Source: Aurantimicrobium photophilum (GTDB lineage: Bacteria > Actinomycetota > Actinomycetes > Actinomycetales > Microbacteriaceae). From it: a stretch of DNA of 64,000 nucleotides. The DNA lies in the NCBI RefSeq assembly GCF_003194085.1, contig NZ_CP023994.1:1240001-1304000 (forward strand), in the 5' to 3' direction. The notes beneath the pieces are model-generated. The model did no database searches. It was given only the letters and a program-made list of their open reading frames with translations, and was not told the origin of the DNA. Both the position numbers and the translations under genes were made by a program. Positions within the stretch are counted from its first letter, which is position 1; every line of letters starts with the position of its first letter. This document shows positions 1 through 10,338 of the stretch, piece by piece.

Positions 1-383
1 GTGAACTTCAGAATGAAGAAGATGGGCAGGATGGATGCTGCCACAGGCATGAAGCGAGTGGAAATAAAGAAGAACAGGGAGTCCTGAACCTTCTTGACCG
101 GGCGAATGCTCAGTGCATACGCGGCAGGAATAGCCAGCAACAGCACAATCAGGGTTGACGAAATGCTGGAGGAGAACGAGTTCAACAAGAATGAACCCAT
201 GCCGCGGTCAAAAACAATCTGGAACTGATCCAGCGTGGGTGTAAAGAATAACTTGGGCGGAATAGAGGCCGCGTCGGCTTCTGACTTGAACGCCGTCATG
301 AACATCCACGCAATGGGGAAGAAGAACAGCAGGACCAGAATCCAGGTGATGGTGGTGGTTAGCCCACTCTTGAAACGACGCAT
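1..383 (-). CDS. Carbohydrate ABC transporter permease, MalG-type (partial)
   Basis: Second inner-membrane permease of the sugar/polyol importer; only the N-terminal ~127 residues are here and the gene leaves the window on the left. The reverse strand reads MRRFKSGLTTTITWILVL with an immediate hydrophobic helix, then FPIAWMFMTAFKS, typical of the first transmembrane segment and first periplasmic loop of MalG/SmoG-type permeases. Its ATG overlaps the stop of the upstream permease as ATGA (bases 381-385), so the two permeases are translationally coupled. The EAA loop that contacts the ATPase lies outside the window, as may the ATPase gene. Confidence 0.85.
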   Translation of the reverse strand, partial: MRRFKSGLTTTITWILVLLFFFPIAWMFMTAFKSEADAASIPPKLFFTPTLDQFQIVFDRGMGSFLLNSFSSSISSTLIVLLLAIPAAYALSIRPVKKVQDSLFFFISTRFMPVAASILPIFFILKF

Positions 384-1312
384 CAGCGGTCTCCTCCGTT
401 CATGAATACCTTGAACAAAGTTCGAAGGGCGATAGTGGCAACAAGAATGGTGATGAATACGGTGACAACACCGAAGGCAGCTGCCTGGCCCACATCAAGA
501 CCAATGAATGCTCGTTCATAGAGCAGGTAGGACAGTGTCTTGGTGCCACCAGTTCCCTTGGTCATGATGGCGATGGGGTCAAAGACCTGCAGCAACATGA
601 TCGAGCCCAGCAGAGTAGCAATCTCGATGTATTGACGCATGTGAGGCAAGGTAATCCACTGGAATGTGCGGATAGCACCCGAGCCATCAACAGAAGCAGC
701 TTCAAGGACATCCTTGCTCTGGCTCTGCAGACCTGCCAGCAGGATCAGCATCATGAAGGGGGTGAACTGCCAGGTCAACAACATGATGATGGTGACGGCA
801 GGAAGATCCGTGTTCCATGCCACTGCAGGAAGACCGAGGCTAGTCAACGCGAAGTTGATCATTCCGACGTTGGCATCCAGCATGGACCACTTCCAGATCA
901 GCGCTGCAGCAGCAGGCATGATCAGGAAGGGAGTAATGAGAAGTGTGCGAGCAATAGCTTGACCGGGGAATTTACGGTCAAGAAGAATGGCAAATCCGAG
1001 GCCAAACAACAGGGACAGGACGACAGAAGATCCTGTGATGAGCACTGTTGCTCCGAGGGATGAGAGGAAGTCTGGGCCAGTGAACACAGTCACATAGTTG
1101 GCAAACCAGTTGAAGCCGACCTCGTTGGGGTAGAGCTGGTTCCAGTTGAGCATCGAGAAGTAGATCGTGACCAAGAAGGGAATCTGGGTCAGGACCAAAG
1201 CGAAAATCAGTGCGGGGAGAATCAGCGAGCGTGAAAGTCGTACTTTCTTCTTCTCTGCTGCGCCTACCGGTGGCACTGCTTGTGCGCCTGGCTTCTGAGC
1301 GATGGTCGTCAT
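383..1312 (-). CDS. Carbohydrate ABC transporter permease, MalF/UgpA-type
   Basis: First permease of the importer, 309 aa, a usual length for the family. After a hydrophilic N-terminus with a KKKVR stretch it shows six hydrophobic segments and the binding-protein-dependent transport signature region EAASVDGSGAIRTFQWITLP (around residues 205-225), the EAA loop that docks to the ATP-binding subunit. It lies 87 bp downstream of the binding-protein gene, with an intercistronic hairpin in the gap, and overlaps the next permease. The polyol-type binding protein next to it suggests sorbitol/mannitol-like substrates, but the permease alone does not show specificity. Confidence 0.92.
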   Translation of the reverse strand: MTTIAQKPGAQAVPPVGAAEKKKVRLSRSLILPALIFALVLTQIPFLVTIYFSMLNWNQLYPNEVGFNWFANYVTVFTGPDFLSSLGATVLITGSSVVLSLLFGLGFAILLDRKFPGQAIARTLLITPFLIMPAAAALIWKWSMLDANVGMINFALTSLGLPAVAWNTDLPAVTIIMLLTWQFTPFMMLILLAGLQSQSKDVLEAASVDGSGAIRTFQWITLPHMRQYIEIATLLGSIMLLQVFDPIAIMTKGTGGTKTLSYLLYERAFIGLDVGQAAAFGVVTVFITILVATIALRTLFKVFMNGGDR

Positions 1313-1348
1313 GGTTGTTCTTTCTCGTCGTTGAGGGGGTGGAAACCC

Positions 1349-1376
1349 GGGACCGGTCAGGTGAGTGACCGGCCCC
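1349..1376 (-). terminator. Intercistronic hairpin between binding-protein and permease genes
   Basis: An inverted repeat of 11 nt per arm (1349-1359 and 1366-1376, one A-C mismatch) encloses a 6-nt loop. No T-run follows on the minus strand, so it is more likely an mRNA-stabilising or attenuating structure that keeps binding-protein expression above permease expression than a full terminator. Confidence 0.45.
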
Positions 1377-1399
1377 GAGTTGAGTTGCCTAAGAAGTTA

Positions 1400-2749
1400 T
1401 TACTTCTTGTGGGCGTCTCCAGCCTTCTGAGCGATCTCCTGGCCCTTGTTCAGAGCCTCTTCGACCGAGATGCGGCCCGCGATTGCGTCAGCTACGAGCT
1501 GTGCAACCTGGTTTCCGACATCCTGGAACTCAGGAATGGTTACGTACTGGATACCAACCCATGGCTGTGGGTTAACACCAGGCTGCGATGGGTTCACTGC
1601 GCTCATGACCTCAAGGGTGATGGGTGCGAATGCTGCAGCAGCTTCCTTGTACTCAGGGATTTCGTAGGTTGAGATACGAGCCCCTGGAGGTACGCGGGTC
1701 CAGCCGAGAGTCTTACCAACGAGCTGCTGGTAGTCCTTAGAAGTTGCCCACAGTACGAACTTGTCTGCAGCTTCCTTGTTCTTGGAGGACTCGGGAACTG
1801 CGAGGTTCCACGACCAAAGCCATCCGGACTCAGCGGTCTTGTAGGTAGGAGCGTGAGCGTAACCCATCTTGCCTGCAACCTTAGAGGTCTTAGCGTCCTC
1901 GAGGATCGATGCAGCTACAGATGCGTCGTACCACATAGCGGTCTTACCCTCCTGGAGAAGGTTAAGGCACTCGGTGAACGAGTAGGAAACGGGGTCAGCC
2001 TGACCTGCGCTTGCGAGGAGGTCCTTGTAGAAGGTAACTGCCTCGGTGAACTCAGGAGAGTTAACCTGTGCGTCCCAGTTCATGTCGTACCAAGAACCAC
2101 CGAAGGTCTGAACAACAGTGGTGAGAGGTGCGAACAGGTCACCCCAACCAGGCTTGCCGCGGAGGCAGATACCCGAGTCAGCGATGCCCTGGTCCTTGAC
2201 AGCCTGAGCTGCAGCAGCAACTTCCTGCCAAGTTGGGTTGTTAGAGATGGTAACGCCTGCAGCAGCAAGCATTTCCTTGTTGTACATGAGGATGGAAGAC
2301 TCACCGTAGAAAGGCACTGCGTACTGCTTGCCATCTACAGAAAGTGCTGCACGGACGGGAGGAAGAATGTCCTCGACGTCGTAGGTAGCGTCAGCCTTGA
2401 GCGCAGGAGTGAGGTCCTGCAGCCAGCCGTTTGCGCCCCACTGTGGAACTTCGTAAGCACCAACGGTGACGATGTCGTACTGACCCGCACCGGAAGCGAC
2501 GTCAGCGGTAACAGCGGCACGAAGGTCGCCTTCTTCCATCTGAACGAAGTTGACCTTGATACCTGGGTTGTCAGCTTCGAACTGGCCCTTGAGCTCTTCC
2601 ATGTCCTTCATCTGTGGGTTGCTTACAGTTGCGAGCGTCAGAGTGACGTCCTGCTTAGCTCCACCAGCACCTGAACAGCCTGTGAGTGCGAGTGCCGAGG
2701 TGGCGAGGATCGCGCTCAAAGCAAGTGCACGCTTTTTAGTCAAAAGCAT
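1400..2749 (-). CDS. Extracellular polyol/sugar-binding lipoprotein (SmoE/MtlE-like)
   Basis: Substrate-binding protein of the ABC importer, 449 aa, family 1 type. The N-terminus is a lipoprotein signal peptide with the lipobox LTGC at about residues 22-25, so the mature protein is anchored to the outer face of the membrane. The segment ADVASGAGQYDIVTVGAYEV followed by PQWGANGWLQDL resembles sorbitol/mannitol-binding SmoE-type proteins, which is the basis for the polyol suggestion. An AAAGGAG ribosome site sits 6 nt before the ATG. It is first in the operon and divergent from an AraC regulator, which probably controls it. The exact substrate cannot be read from the sequence. Confidence 0.9.
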   Translation of the reverse strand: MLLTKKRALALSAILATSALALTGCSGAGGAKQDVTLTLATVSNPQMKDMEELKGQFEADNPGIKVNFVQMEEGDLRAAVTADVASGAGQYDIVTVGAYEVPQWGANGWLQDLTPALKADATYDVEDILPPVRAALSVDGKQYAVPFYGESSILMYNKEMLAAAGVTISNNPTWQEVAAAAQAVKDQGIADSGICLRGKPGWGDLFAPLTTVVQTFGGSWYDMNWDAQVNSPEFTEAVTFYKDLLASAGQADPVSYSFTECLNLLQEGKTAMWYDASVAASILEDAKTSKVAGKMGYAHAPTYKTAESGWLWSWNLAVPESSKNKEAADKFVLWATSKDYQQLVGKTLGWTRVPPGARISTYEIPEYKEAAAAFAPITLEVMSAVNPSQPGVNPQPWVGIQYVTIPEFQDVGNQVAQLVADAIAGRISVEEALNKGQEIAQKAGDAHKK

Positions 2750-3099
2750 TGATACTCCTTTGTTGTCGTTGCTATTTACTTACTTGGTGTTCGCCATACC
2801 GACCTGGCTAAGAAAAGTTGCCTTCACCCAGAAAGGGAGAGAGTTTCGGAAGCACATCACACCAAAGAGTTGAAATGAGTGAAGACAAATTTTCCTGAGT
2901 TGAATGTACGAAAGAAACTGCTGAACGCAAACCGAAATCCACCCCCACTGACATGTACTTCTGATACTTTTTTGCCAAAGCGAACTAATGCTTTTTTGCC
3001 ACCCTTTTTGACCCCCTTCGCAGCTCTCTCAACTTCCGCTTGTTTACAGGGGAAAACGGGGGTAGATTGGCCTTTAACGAGATGCCAATGGAGGCCCCC
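2750..3099. promoter_or_regulatory. Divergent promoter region, ABC transporter / AraC regulator
   Basis: A 350-bp non-coding stretch between the divergent binding-protein and AraC-family genes. It is AT-richer than its surroundings and must hold both promoters. The clearest element is an exact 11-bp direct repeat, CTTTTTTGCCA, at 2967-2977 and 2991-3001 (24-bp period). AraC-type activators usually bind direct repeats about two helical turns apart, so this is a candidate operator. No RNA gene or small ORF of note was seen. Confidence 0.4.
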
Positions 3100-4092
3100 T
3101 TGAGTGAGCGTGTTATAAAACCGTTACTTTCTGGAGACACTCGCCCAGCCACAATCGCTGAGGAAATCCTCACCCTTAGCCCCTATCGCGAAGTGATTCC
3201 ACTTCAGCCGAACGAGTCATTCCGCTTCCTTAACCACGACTACCCCAGCGAGATTGCTCGTTGGCAATATCACCCCGAGTTTGAGATCCACCTCATCCGT
3301 GAAGGCACCGGAAGCTTCATCATTGGAGACACCGTTGGTGCCTTCACCGCAGGCCAGGTTTATCTCATGGGATCTGGTCTCCCCCACGACTGGATGAGCG
3401 ATCTAGAGCCTGGACAAGTTATTCGTAACCGTGATGCAGTAATCCAGTTCGAACGTGAATGGCTGGCCAAGTGCTCAGAAACAATCCCTGAAATTGCGGA
3501 CACACGACACTTGCTCCAAGAGTCCAGTCGAGGAATTCTCTTCACAGGCGAGACGGCCGAAAAAGCAGCCATTGAAATCGAAGCAGTAGGCGTGACTGAA
3601 GGAATCGCTCGCATTGCTCATCTGATGAACATTCTTTCCCTGATGGCTAATGCTCCCGCGGATGAAAAAGAACTCATCGCTAACGAGTGGTACACCGAGC
3701 CCAGCAGCCGAGATGAAGCAACTGCTGCCGATACCGGTATTGCCTACATCTTCGAAAACCTCAGATCCAATATCCGCATGTCAGAAGCAGCGCGACTGGC
3801 GGCAATGTCCGAGCCGACATTCTCCAAGTACTTCAGAAAGGTCAGCGGCCTGACCTTTAGCGACATGGTGAAGAAACTGAGGATCGCTCACGCTTGTCGC
3901 CTACTTGAGCAAACAGATAAAGCTGTCTCTGCAATCGCAGAAGACTCTGGCTATACAAACCTGGCGAACTTCAATAAGCAGTTCTTATCTGAAGTGGGCA
4001 TGACGCCTCGTGAATATCGCAACCTCGATGAGGCCGACCGTCCAGGCGCCAAGGTGTTGAGCTTAGGAACGAAGGCTCCTACTTCTTACTAA
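3100..4092 (+). CDS. AraC-family transcriptional regulator
   Basis: DNA-binding regulator, about 330 aa, with an N-terminal cupin-like sensing domain ([18 protein letters not shown], then [12 protein letters not shown]) and a C-terminal pair of AraC helix-turn-helix motifs ([20 protein letters not shown] and [20 protein letters not shown]). It is divergent from the polyol-type ABC operon and probably senses the imported sugar or a product. Start choice: TTG at 3100 has a perfect GGAGG five bases upstream, whereas in-frame ATGs at 3082 and 3088 have no convincing ribosome site; a start at 3082 would add six residues. Confidence 0.85.
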   Translation: MSERVIKPLLSGDTRPATIAEEILTLSPYREVIPLQPNESFRFLNHDYPSEIARWQYHPEFEIHLIREGTGSFIIGDTVGAFTAGQVYLMGSGLPHDWMSDLEPGQVIRNRDAVIQFEREWLAKCSETIPEIADTRHLLQESSRGILFTGETAEKAAIEIEAVGVTEGIARIAHLMNILSLMANAPADEKELIANEWYTEPSSRDEATAADTGIAYIFENLRSNIRMSEAARLAAMSEPTFSKYFRKVSGLTFSDMVKKLRIAHACRLLEQTDKAVSAIAEDSGYTNLANFNKQFLSEVGMTPREYRNLDEADRPGAKVLSLGTKAPTSY

Positions 4093-5111
4093 GAAGCACG
4101 CTTAGGTCGAAGTTCCTTCGGCAGCGAGAAGATGAGATCTTCTTCTGCCGTCTTCACTTCTTGAATCTCGGTGAATCCACCCGAGGCCAGAACTTCAAGA
4201 ACATCCTGAACGAGTTCTTCCGGAACTGAAGCACCGCTGGTGACTCCGACGGAAGAAACGCCCTCGAACCATTCCTGCTTGATTTCATCTGCGAAGTCCA
4301 CGCGGTAGGAAGCCTTGGCGCCGTATTCGAGGGCAACCTCAACCAGGCGCACAGAGTTCGATGAGTTAGCTGAGCCCACCACGATCACGAGGTCTGATTC
4401 TGCAGCGACCTTCTTGATGGCAACCTGACGGTTCTGGGTGGCATAGCAAATGTCATCACTTGGAGGATCTTGCAGGTTGGGGAAGCGCTCACGCAGCAGG
4501 CGAACGGTCTCCATGGTCTCGTCCACGCTGAGCGTGGTTTGAGACAACCAGACAACCTTGTCGGGGTCTTTGACCTCAATGTGTGGAACGGCGTGGGGAC
4601 CGTCCACGATGGTGACGTGGTCGGGAGCTTCTCCAGCAGTGCCTTCTACTTCTTCGTGACCTTCGTGCCCAATGAGCAAGATTTCAAAGTCGTCACGAGC
4701 AAAGCGCACCGCTTCACGGTGAACCTTAGTCACCAGCGGACAGGTGGCATCAATAGCCTGCATGTTGCGAGCTTCTGCTTCAGCCACCACCGCTGGTGAG
4801 ACGCCGTGAGCGGAGAAGACGAGGTGTGAGCCTTCGGGAACTTCGTCAACTTCGTCGACAAAGATAGCGCCGGCTTCTTCAAGGGTGGTGACCACGTGCT
4901 TGTTGTGAACGATTTCCTTGCGCACGTAAACAGGAGCACCAAAAGTTTCGAGGGCCTTCTCAACGGTGATGACCGCACGGTCAACACCGGCGCAGTAGCC
5001 GCGAGGAGAAGCCAAGAGCACACGCTTGGGCTCGGGGGAAGGAAGTTCCACCAGAGTGATTTTGGGACGGGGGACGCGGGGCATGCCCAGACCAATATTC
5101 GTTGCGCTCAC
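4089..5111 (-). CDS. ispH: 4-hydroxy-3-methylbut-2-enyl diphosphate reductase
   Basis: Last enzyme of the MEP isoprenoid pathway; it reduces HMBPP to IPP and DMAPP using a 4Fe-4S cluster. The three cluster cysteines are in [21 protein letters not shown] and [11 protein letters not shown], and the substrate-contacting SANSSNS motif is present. The GTG at 5111 gives a protein of 340 aa, the usual size, starting just before the conserved GLGMPRVP; the reading frame stays open further upstream, but that part has no family similarity I recognise. It is convergent with the AraC gene (4-nt overlap of the stops) and divergent from xseA. Confidence 0.95.
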   Translation of the reverse strand: MSATNIGLGMPRVPRPKITLVELPSPEPKRVLLASPRGYCAGVDRAVITVEKALETFGAPVYVRKEIVHNKHVVTTLEEAGAIFVDEVDEVPEGSHLVFSAHGVSPAVVAEAEARNMQAIDATCPLVTKVHREAVRFARDDFEILLIGHEGHEEVEGTAGEAPDHVTIVDGPHAVPHIEVKDPDKVVWLSQTTLSVDETMETVRLLRERFPNLQDPPSDDICYATQNRQVAIKKVAAESDLVIVVGSANSSNSVRLVEVALEYGAKASYRVDFADEIKQEWFEGVSSVGVTSGASVPEELVQDVLEVLASGGFTEIQEVKTAEEDLIFSLPKELRPKRAS

Positions 5112-5172
5112 GTGTTCAAGTGTAGGTGACGAGGGTGAGAGTTTGTCCGGAGTCTCGACTACCGTAGAAGGT

Positions 5173-6396
5173 ATGAGTGAAGAGGCATCGACCCCGGAAG
5201 ATCCGTGGCCCATTGCTGCCCTCACCACCAAGCTCAAGGCCTACCTCGATCGTCTCGGTCTGGTGTGGGTTGAGGGTGAAATTACTCAGTGGGATCAGCG
5301 CTCTTCCGGCATCTTTGGCAAGCTCAAGGACCTCACCGAAGACTCCACCATGGGCTTCACCATTTGGTCCAATGCCCGCACAAAGATGCCCGACGACATC
5401 AAACAAGGCGACCGCGTTATTGCCTTGGTCAAGGTTGACTTCTGGAAAAAGAACGGCAACCTCGGCCTCAACATCCTCGAGCTGCGTCACGTAGGCCTCG
5501 GTGACCTTCTGGAGAAGCTGGAGCGCTTACGCGCACAGCTCGCCAAAGAAGGTCTCTTCGATGCTGACCGTAGGGTTCCACTGCCCTTCTTACCTCAGTG
5601 CATTGGTTTGATTACCGGTCAAGACTCTGATGCCGAGAAGGACGTGCTCAAGAACGCCCACCTGCGCTGGCCACAGGTGGAGTTCAAGGTCATCCACACC
5701 AAGGTGCAAGGCGACCAGACAGTTCCTGAAGTTATTGCCGCTATTCAGAAACTTGATGCAGACCCTGAAGTCGATGTCATCATCGTTGCCCGCGGTGGTG
5801 GAGACTTCCAGAACCTGCTCCCCTTCAGCGATGAGAAGCTCGTCCGTGTAGCTGCTGCCTGCGTCACTCCCCTGGTCAGTGCCATCGGCCATGAGGCCGA
5901 TGCTCCGCTTCTGGATAATGTGGCCGACCTCCGCGCCTCCACTCCTACCGATGCTGCCAAGCGCGTCGTTCCCGACGTGGGTGAAGAATTGGCACGCGTA
6001 GCCGATGCGCGCAGCCGCATTAGCAACCGCGTGACTGCTTTCCTGACCGGAGAACTTGATCGCTTGGAATCCCTGCGTTCACGCCCCGTGTTGGCAGATG
6101 CGGACTGGATCATCTCGACTCGCGCTGAAGAGATCGTGCGCAACGTTCAGCGCGGTTCTGACCTGGTCGACCGCGCCCTGCACAATGCCGCGCAGGAAAC
6201 GCTGTCACTCAAGACTCAACTGCGAGCGCTGTCACCACAGCAGACGCTGGACCGCGGCTACGCCATTGCGGTCTTACCGAATGGCAAGGTAGCTCGCTCC
6301 GCGAAGGATGCACCCGCACAGACTGAATTCGCCCTCACCCTGGCAGAGGGCACTATCGACGCGGTTTCGGCCGGTCCACGGAAGGTAGAATCGTAA
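5173..6396 (+). CDS. xseA: Exodeoxyribonuclease VII large subunit
   Basis: Catalytic and DNA-binding subunit of exonuclease VII, which degrades single-stranded DNA to oligonucleotides. An N-terminal OB-fold ([10 protein letters not shown] about residues 28-37) is followed by the catalytic core with [33 protein letters not shown] and [13 protein letters not shown], and the C-terminal [12 protein letters not shown] motif. The ATG at 5173 gives 407 aa; earlier in-frame starts would run into the ispH promoter. xseB follows two bases after the stop, forming an operon. Confidence 0.95.
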   Translation: MSEEASTPEDPWPIAALTTKLKAYLDRLGLVWVEGEITQWDQRSSGIFGKLKDLTEDSTMGFTIWSNARTKMPDDIKQGDRVIALVKVDFWKKNGNLGLNILELRHVGLGDLLEKLERLRAQLAKEGLFDADRRVPLPFLPQCIGLITGQDSDAEKDVLKNAHLRWPQVEFKVIHTKVQGDQTVPEVIAAIQKLDADPEVDVIIVARGGGDFQNLLPFSDEKLVRVAAACVTPLVSAIGHEADAPLLDNVADLRASTPTDAAKRVVPDVGEELARVADARSRISNRVTAFLTGELDRLESLRSRPVLADADWIISTRAEEIVRNVQRGSDLVDRALHNAAQETLSLKTQLRALSPQQTLDRGYAIAVLPNGKVARSAKDAPAQTEFALTLAEGTIDAVSAGPRKVES

Positions 6397-6398
6397 CT

Positions 6399-6626
6399 AT
6401 GGCAGCACCAGTAGATGTCTCGAAGCTCAGCTACGAAGACGCACGTAATGAACTTGTTGCTGTTGTTTCTCAGCTGGAGCAGGGAAGCCCCACGCTCGAA
6501 GAGACTCTTGCTCTCTGGGAACGTGGCGAAGCACTTGCCAAGCGCTGCGAGGAGTGGCTCGTTGGCGCCAAGGAGCGCCTCAATGCTGCCCGTGCCGGAC
6601 TAGATTCAGGCGCTGCCGCCGAATGA
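6399..6626 (+). CDS. xseB: Exodeoxyribonuclease VII small subunit
   Basis: Small subunit of exonuclease VII, 75 aa, a normal length. It shows the family pattern LSYEDARNELVAVVSQLEQG and LEETLALWERGEALAKRCEE, two helices that pack as a coil on the XseA C-terminal region. It is two bases behind xseA, and its TGA overlaps the ATG of the next gene (ATGA), so this is one transcription unit. Confidence 0.95.
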   Translation: MAAPVDVSKLSYEDARNELVAVVSQLEQGSPTLEETLALWERGEALAKRCEEWLVGAKERLNAARAGLDSGAAAE

Positions 6627-7258
6627 GCAAAAAGCCCAAGATTGTTGCCGAGCTAGGTCGTCCTGAGACACCAGCGGAAACTGCTGCTCGTAAGGCAGAG
6701 AATTCCAGGCTGTATAAATCTCGCAAGACCATCAACAACCTGGTCTATTCGCTCCTCGTGACTGTGGGATTGGTCGCTGTAATTTATTTCCTAGTCCCCC
6801 GCGCTGATGGTGAGCCCAACTGGCAAGTTGACTATGTTGCCCAGAGTGAAATTGCCTCAAAATCGCTAGGTGAATCCCTCCTCGTTCCTGCAATGCCTGA
6901 ACAGTGGCGAGCTAACGCAGCAGAGCTGCGTAATGCCACCAACGGGCAGGTCACCAGCTGGTATATCGGCTTCATTACTCCGAGCGATAAGTTCATCGCT
7001 TTCAATGAAGCCTTTGATGCCAACGAGACCTGGGTTGCCAACGAACTCAAGGATTACCCCGCCACCGGTACCGTCACGATTGATGGCCAGCAATGGACCG
7101 TCTATGACAATCGGTCCATGAATGATGCCGGAAATGTTGAGTACGCCATGGTGACCACACTGGGACGTTCCACTGTTGTCCTCTATGGCACTGCTGACGA
7201 TGCAGAATTTGAACAACTTGCCACGTCGATCACGGCTGACCTGAGGAGTGAGCAATGA
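6623..7258 (+). CDS. DUF4245 family single-pass membrane protein
   Basis: A 211-aa actinobacterial protein of unknown function. A charged cytoplasmic N-terminus (residues 1-38) is followed by one transmembrane helix (NLVYSLLVTVGLVAVIYFLV) and an extracytoplasmic domain of ~150 residues. DUF4245 genes often sit next to xseAB and fructose-bisphosphatase or fumarase genes in Actinobacteria, and that setting holds here. The ATG at 6623 overlaps the xseB stop, and its own stop overlaps the carbonic anhydrase ATG. An earlier in-frame start lies inside xseB and is unlikely. Confidence 0.85.
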   Translation: MSKKPKIVAELGRPETPAETAARKAENSRLYKSRKTINNLVYSLLVTVGLVAVIYFLVPRADGEPNWQVDYVAQSEIASKSLGESLLVPAMPEQWRANAAELRNATNGQVTSWYIGFITPSDKFIAFNEAFDANETWVANELKDYPATGTVTIDGQQWTVYDNRSMNDAGNVEYAMVTTLGRSTVVLYGTADDAEFEQLATSITADLRSEQ

Positions 7259-7911
7259 CCCGAATAACTCCTGCAAAGGCCTGGGCTGAAATGGCGCGGG
7301 GAAACGAACGTTTCGTTTCCGGCGCCCCTGCTCACCCTCGCCAAGATGTTGACCGCCGTGCCGAGCTCGTGGATGAACAGCGCCCCACTTCGGCGCTCTT
7401 TGGCTGCTCTGACTCTCGCCTTGCAGCGGAAATCATCTTTGATAAGGGCTTGGGCGACCTGTTCGTAGTTCGTAACGCGGGTCAGATCATCTCTGACTCA
7501 GTCGTTGGTTCTCTCGAATACGCCGTGGGTGTTCTCGAAGTTCCCCTCATTGTTGTTCTCGGCCACGACAACTGTGGTGCCGTCAACGGCGCCATCAACA
7601 TGCTGGGTCCTGACTCCACTCCCCTGCCTCCCCACATTGAGGCACTTGTTTCACGTATCGTTCCGGCCATCCGCCGCGTTGCGGGCAAAGCAGGGCTGTT
7701 TGCCCCAGATGGTTCGCTGAACCCGGAACAGGTCGATGCTCTGGCAGTAGGCCGCGAACACCTCCGTGACACCATTGCAGAACTCATGGAAAGCTCTGAG
7801 CTGATTACTCAGGCCATTGCTGAAGGTAATCTCGCCATTGTGGGAGCCAACTACCGTCTAGGTCAGGGTGTCGTACAGCCTGACGTTGTCGTCGGCGACA
7901 TCGGCGTCTAA
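7255..7911 (+). CDS. Beta-class carbonic anhydrase
   Basis: Interconverts CO2 and bicarbonate, 218 aa, cytoplasmic. The zinc ligands are readable: Cys51 with Asp53 and Arg55 (CSDSRL), His104 and Cys107 (GHDNCGA). It is translationally coupled to the DUF4245 gene (ATGA overlap) and is followed 35 bp later by fumC. Housekeeping supply of bicarbonate for carboxylases is the likely role. Confidence 0.93.
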   Translation: MTRITPAKAWAEMARGNERFVSGAPAHPRQDVDRRAELVDEQRPTSALFGCSDSRLAAEIIFDKGLGDLFVVRNAGQIISDSVVGSLEYAVGVLEVPLIVVLGHDNCGAVNGAINMLGPDSTPLPPHIEALVSRIVPAIRRVAGKAGLFAPDGSLNPEQVDALAVGREHLRDTIAELMESSELITQAIAEGNLAIVGANYRLGQGVVQPDVVVGDIGV

Positions 7912-7946
7912 GTCTTTTCCCCCTTCACCCACGCAAGGAAGCGCTC

Positions 7947-9341
7947 ATGGCACAGAACAAAGATTTCCGTATCGAGCACGACACCATGGGTGAGGTGCTC
8001 GTTCCCATCAATGCCCTCTATGGCGCACAGACTCAGCGCGCGGTGGAGAACTTTCCCATCTCGGGCACCACTCTTGAGCCCGCTCACATCGCTGCACTCG
8101 CTCAGATCAAGAAGTCAGCGGCACTGGCCAATGCCGAACTGGGCGTTCTGAACCAGAAGATCGCTGACTCTATTGCCTGGGCCGCTGACCAGGTCATTAC
8201 CGGCAACTATGACGACCAGTTCCCCATCGACATCTACCAAACAGGTTCTGGCACCAGTTCCAACATGAACATGAATGAGGTGCTGGCCACCCTCGCCTCG
8301 GGCAAGCTCAAGAAACCCGTTCACCCCAACGACCACGTGAACTGCTCACAGTCTTCTAATGACGTCTTCCCCACCTCTGTTCACGTAGCCGTGACGAGTG
8401 CGCTTCTGAAAGACCTCATTCCTGCCTTGGAATATCTCGCCAAGTCATTGGAGAAGAAGGCCAAGAAGTGGGCCACCGTGGTGAAATCTGGCCGCACACA
8501 CCTGATGGATGCCACTCCTGTGACGCTCGGCCAAGAATTCGGTGGCTATGCAGCCCAGATTCGTCTCGGCATTGAGCGCATCAAGGCTGCATTGCCTCGT
8601 ATTGCCGAAGTCCCCCTGGGCGGCACGGCCGTGGGAACCGGCATCAACACTCCCAAGGGCTTCCCCCAGCTGGTGATCAAGAAGCTGGCCAAAGAAACCA
8701 AGCTTCCCATCACCGAAGCACGTGATCACTTCGAAGCTCAAGCCAACCGCGATGGCCTGGTTGAAGCCTCCGGCGTGCTGCGCACCATCGCGGTGTCACT
8801 GACCAAGATCTGCAACGACATTCGCTGGATGGGCTCCGGTCCCAACACCGGCCTGGCCGAGATTCACATCCCTGACTTGCAGCCTGGTTCCTCCATCATG
8901 CCCGGCAAGGTGAATCCAGTTGTTCCGGAAGCAGTGCTTATGGTCTGCATGAAGGTCATTGGTAATGACTCCACCGTTGTGATGGGTGGGGCATCCGGTT
9001 TGTTCGAGCTCAACGTGGCCATCCCCGTGATGGGGAGTGCTGTTCTCGAGTCGATCCGCCTACTCTCCTCCTCCACACACATCCTGGCTGACAAGACCAT
9101 CAATGGTCTCGAGGCGAACGTGAAGCGCGCTCGTGCAATGGCAGAGTCCAGCCCGTCCATCGTGACGCCACTGAACAAATACATTGGCTACGAAGCCGCG
9201 GCCAAAATTGCCAAGCATGCTGTTGCCACCGGCAAGACCATCCGAGAATCAACCATTGAGTTGGGCTTCGTTGATGGCAAGAAGCTCACCCTCGAACAGC
9301 TCGACAGCGCACTGGATGTGCTGTCAATGACCCACCCCTAA
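7947..9341 (+). CDS. fumC: Fumarate hydratase, class II
   Basis: TCA-cycle enzyme interconverting fumarate and malate, 464 aa, iron-independent class. The superfamily signature [11 protein letters not shown] is present near residue 315, together with [20 protein letters not shown] and [14 protein letters not shown]. It is preceded by GCAAGGAAG about 10 nt before the ATG. An aldo/keto reductase follows after 8 bp, so the unit from xseA onwards may be one long operon. Confidence 0.96.
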   Translation: MAQNKDFRIEHDTMGEVLVPINALYGAQTQRAVENFPISGTTLEPAHIAALAQIKKSAALANAELGVLNQKIADSIAWAADQVITGNYDDQFPIDIYQTGSGTSSNMNMNEVLATLASGKLKKPVHPNDHVNCSQSSNDVFPTSVHVAVTSALLKDLIPALEYLAKSLEKKAKKWATVVKSGRTHLMDATPVTLGQEFGGYAAQIRLGIERIKAALPRIAEVPLGGTAVGTGINTPKGFPQLVIKKLAKETKLPITEARDHFEAQANRDGLVEASGVLRTIAVSLTKICNDIRWMGSGPNTGLAEIHIPDLQPGSSIMPGKVNPVVPEAVLMVCMKVIGNDSTVVMGGASGLFELNVAIPVMGSAVLESIRLLSSSTHILADKTINGLEANVKRARAMAESSPSIVTPLNKYIGYEAAAKIAKHAVATGKTIRESTIELGFVDGKKLTLEQLDSALDVLSMTHP

Positions 9342-9349
9342 GGATTCCC

Positions 9350-10336
9350 ATGAAATACACGAAGCTTCGTGACCTCACCGTTTCTCGCATCGGCTTGGGC
9401 TGCATGGGCATGTCCCACCTCTTCACCGGTAAGGATCAGCCCGACGAGGTTCACATTGCCACCATTCACCGCGCACTCGAGCTTGGTGTGACCTTCTTTG
9501 ACACTGCTGAGATCTACGGTCCTTTCAAGAACGAAGTTCTGGTGGGTAAGGCCCTGAAGGCACACCGTGATGAGGTTGTCATCGCCACCAAGTTCGGCAT
9601 GATGACGGGCGAGGGTGAAGAGCGAAAGCTTGGTTTCGACAGCTCCCCCGCCAACATTCGTTATGCCGTTGAGCAGTCGTTAAAGCGTCTCGACATGGAC
9701 TACATCGATCTCTACTACCAGCACCGTATCGATAAGAACGTGCCCATAGAAGACGTCATTGGCACGCTCAAGGAACTCATCGACGAAGGCAAGATTGGCC
9801 ACATCGGCCTCTCCGAGGCTGGCCAAGCCAACATTCGCAAGGCAAATGCCGTCCACCCCATCACAGCGCTGCAGTCGGAGTATTCACTCTGGACCCGCGA
9901 TGGTGAGGATGGAACCCTTGAGCTACTCGCTGAGCTCGGTATTGGCTTTGTGCCCTATTCGCCACTCAGCCGAGGCATGCTCAGCGGCAAGATCACCACA
10001 CTGGACAAGTTCGATGAGGACGACTGGCGCCTGACAAACCCTCGCTTCCAGCCCGAGGCTTTTGAAAAGAACAAAGAGATTCTCGGCGAAGTTACCAGCA
10101 TTGCTGCCGAAGTTGGCTGCACCCCAGCGCAGTTAGCGTTGGCGTGGTTGTTGGCCAAGGGTGCTGACTGGGCACCCATTCCAGGAACTGTGCGCATTAG
10201 CCACCTCGAAGAGGACCTCGCTGCTGTGGACGTGGAGCTCACCACTGAACAGGTTGCACGACTCGACAAGGTGACCCAGCCCGTTGGTGGACACCACAAC
10301 GAGGCACAAATGAAGATGTTGGACCGCGAGGTTTAG
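9350..10336 (+). CDS. Aldo/keto reductase
   Basis: NADPH-dependent aldehyde/ketone reductase, 328 aa, TIM-barrel fold. Motifs: IGLGCMGMSHLF at the N-terminus, the catalytic Asp-Tyr-Lys-His set in FFDTAEIYGPF (Asp, Tyr), VIATKFG (Lys) and DLYYQHRID (His), and the cofactor-binding PIPGTVRISHLEEDL. Similar to the IolS/YakC group acting on small aldehydes. The physiological substrate is unknown. It lies between fumC and a DUF1932 dehydrogenase with only short gaps. Confidence 0.9.
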   Translation: MKYTKLRDLTVSRIGLGCMGMSHLFTGKDQPDEVHIATIHRALELGVTFFDTAEIYGPFKNEVLVGKALKAHRDEVVIATKFGMMTGEGEERKLGFDSSPANIRYAVEQSLKRLDMDYIDLYYQHRIDKNVPIEDVIGTLKELIDEGKIGHIGLSEAGQANIRKANAVHPITALQSEYSLWTRDGEDGTLELLAELGIGFVPYSPLSRGMLSGKITTLDKFDEDDWRLTNPRFQPEAFEKNKEILGEVTSIAAEVGCTPAQLALAWLLAKGADWAPIPGTVRISHLEEDLAAVDVELTTEQVARLDKVTQPVGGHHNEAQMKMLDREV

Positions 10337-10338
10337 TC

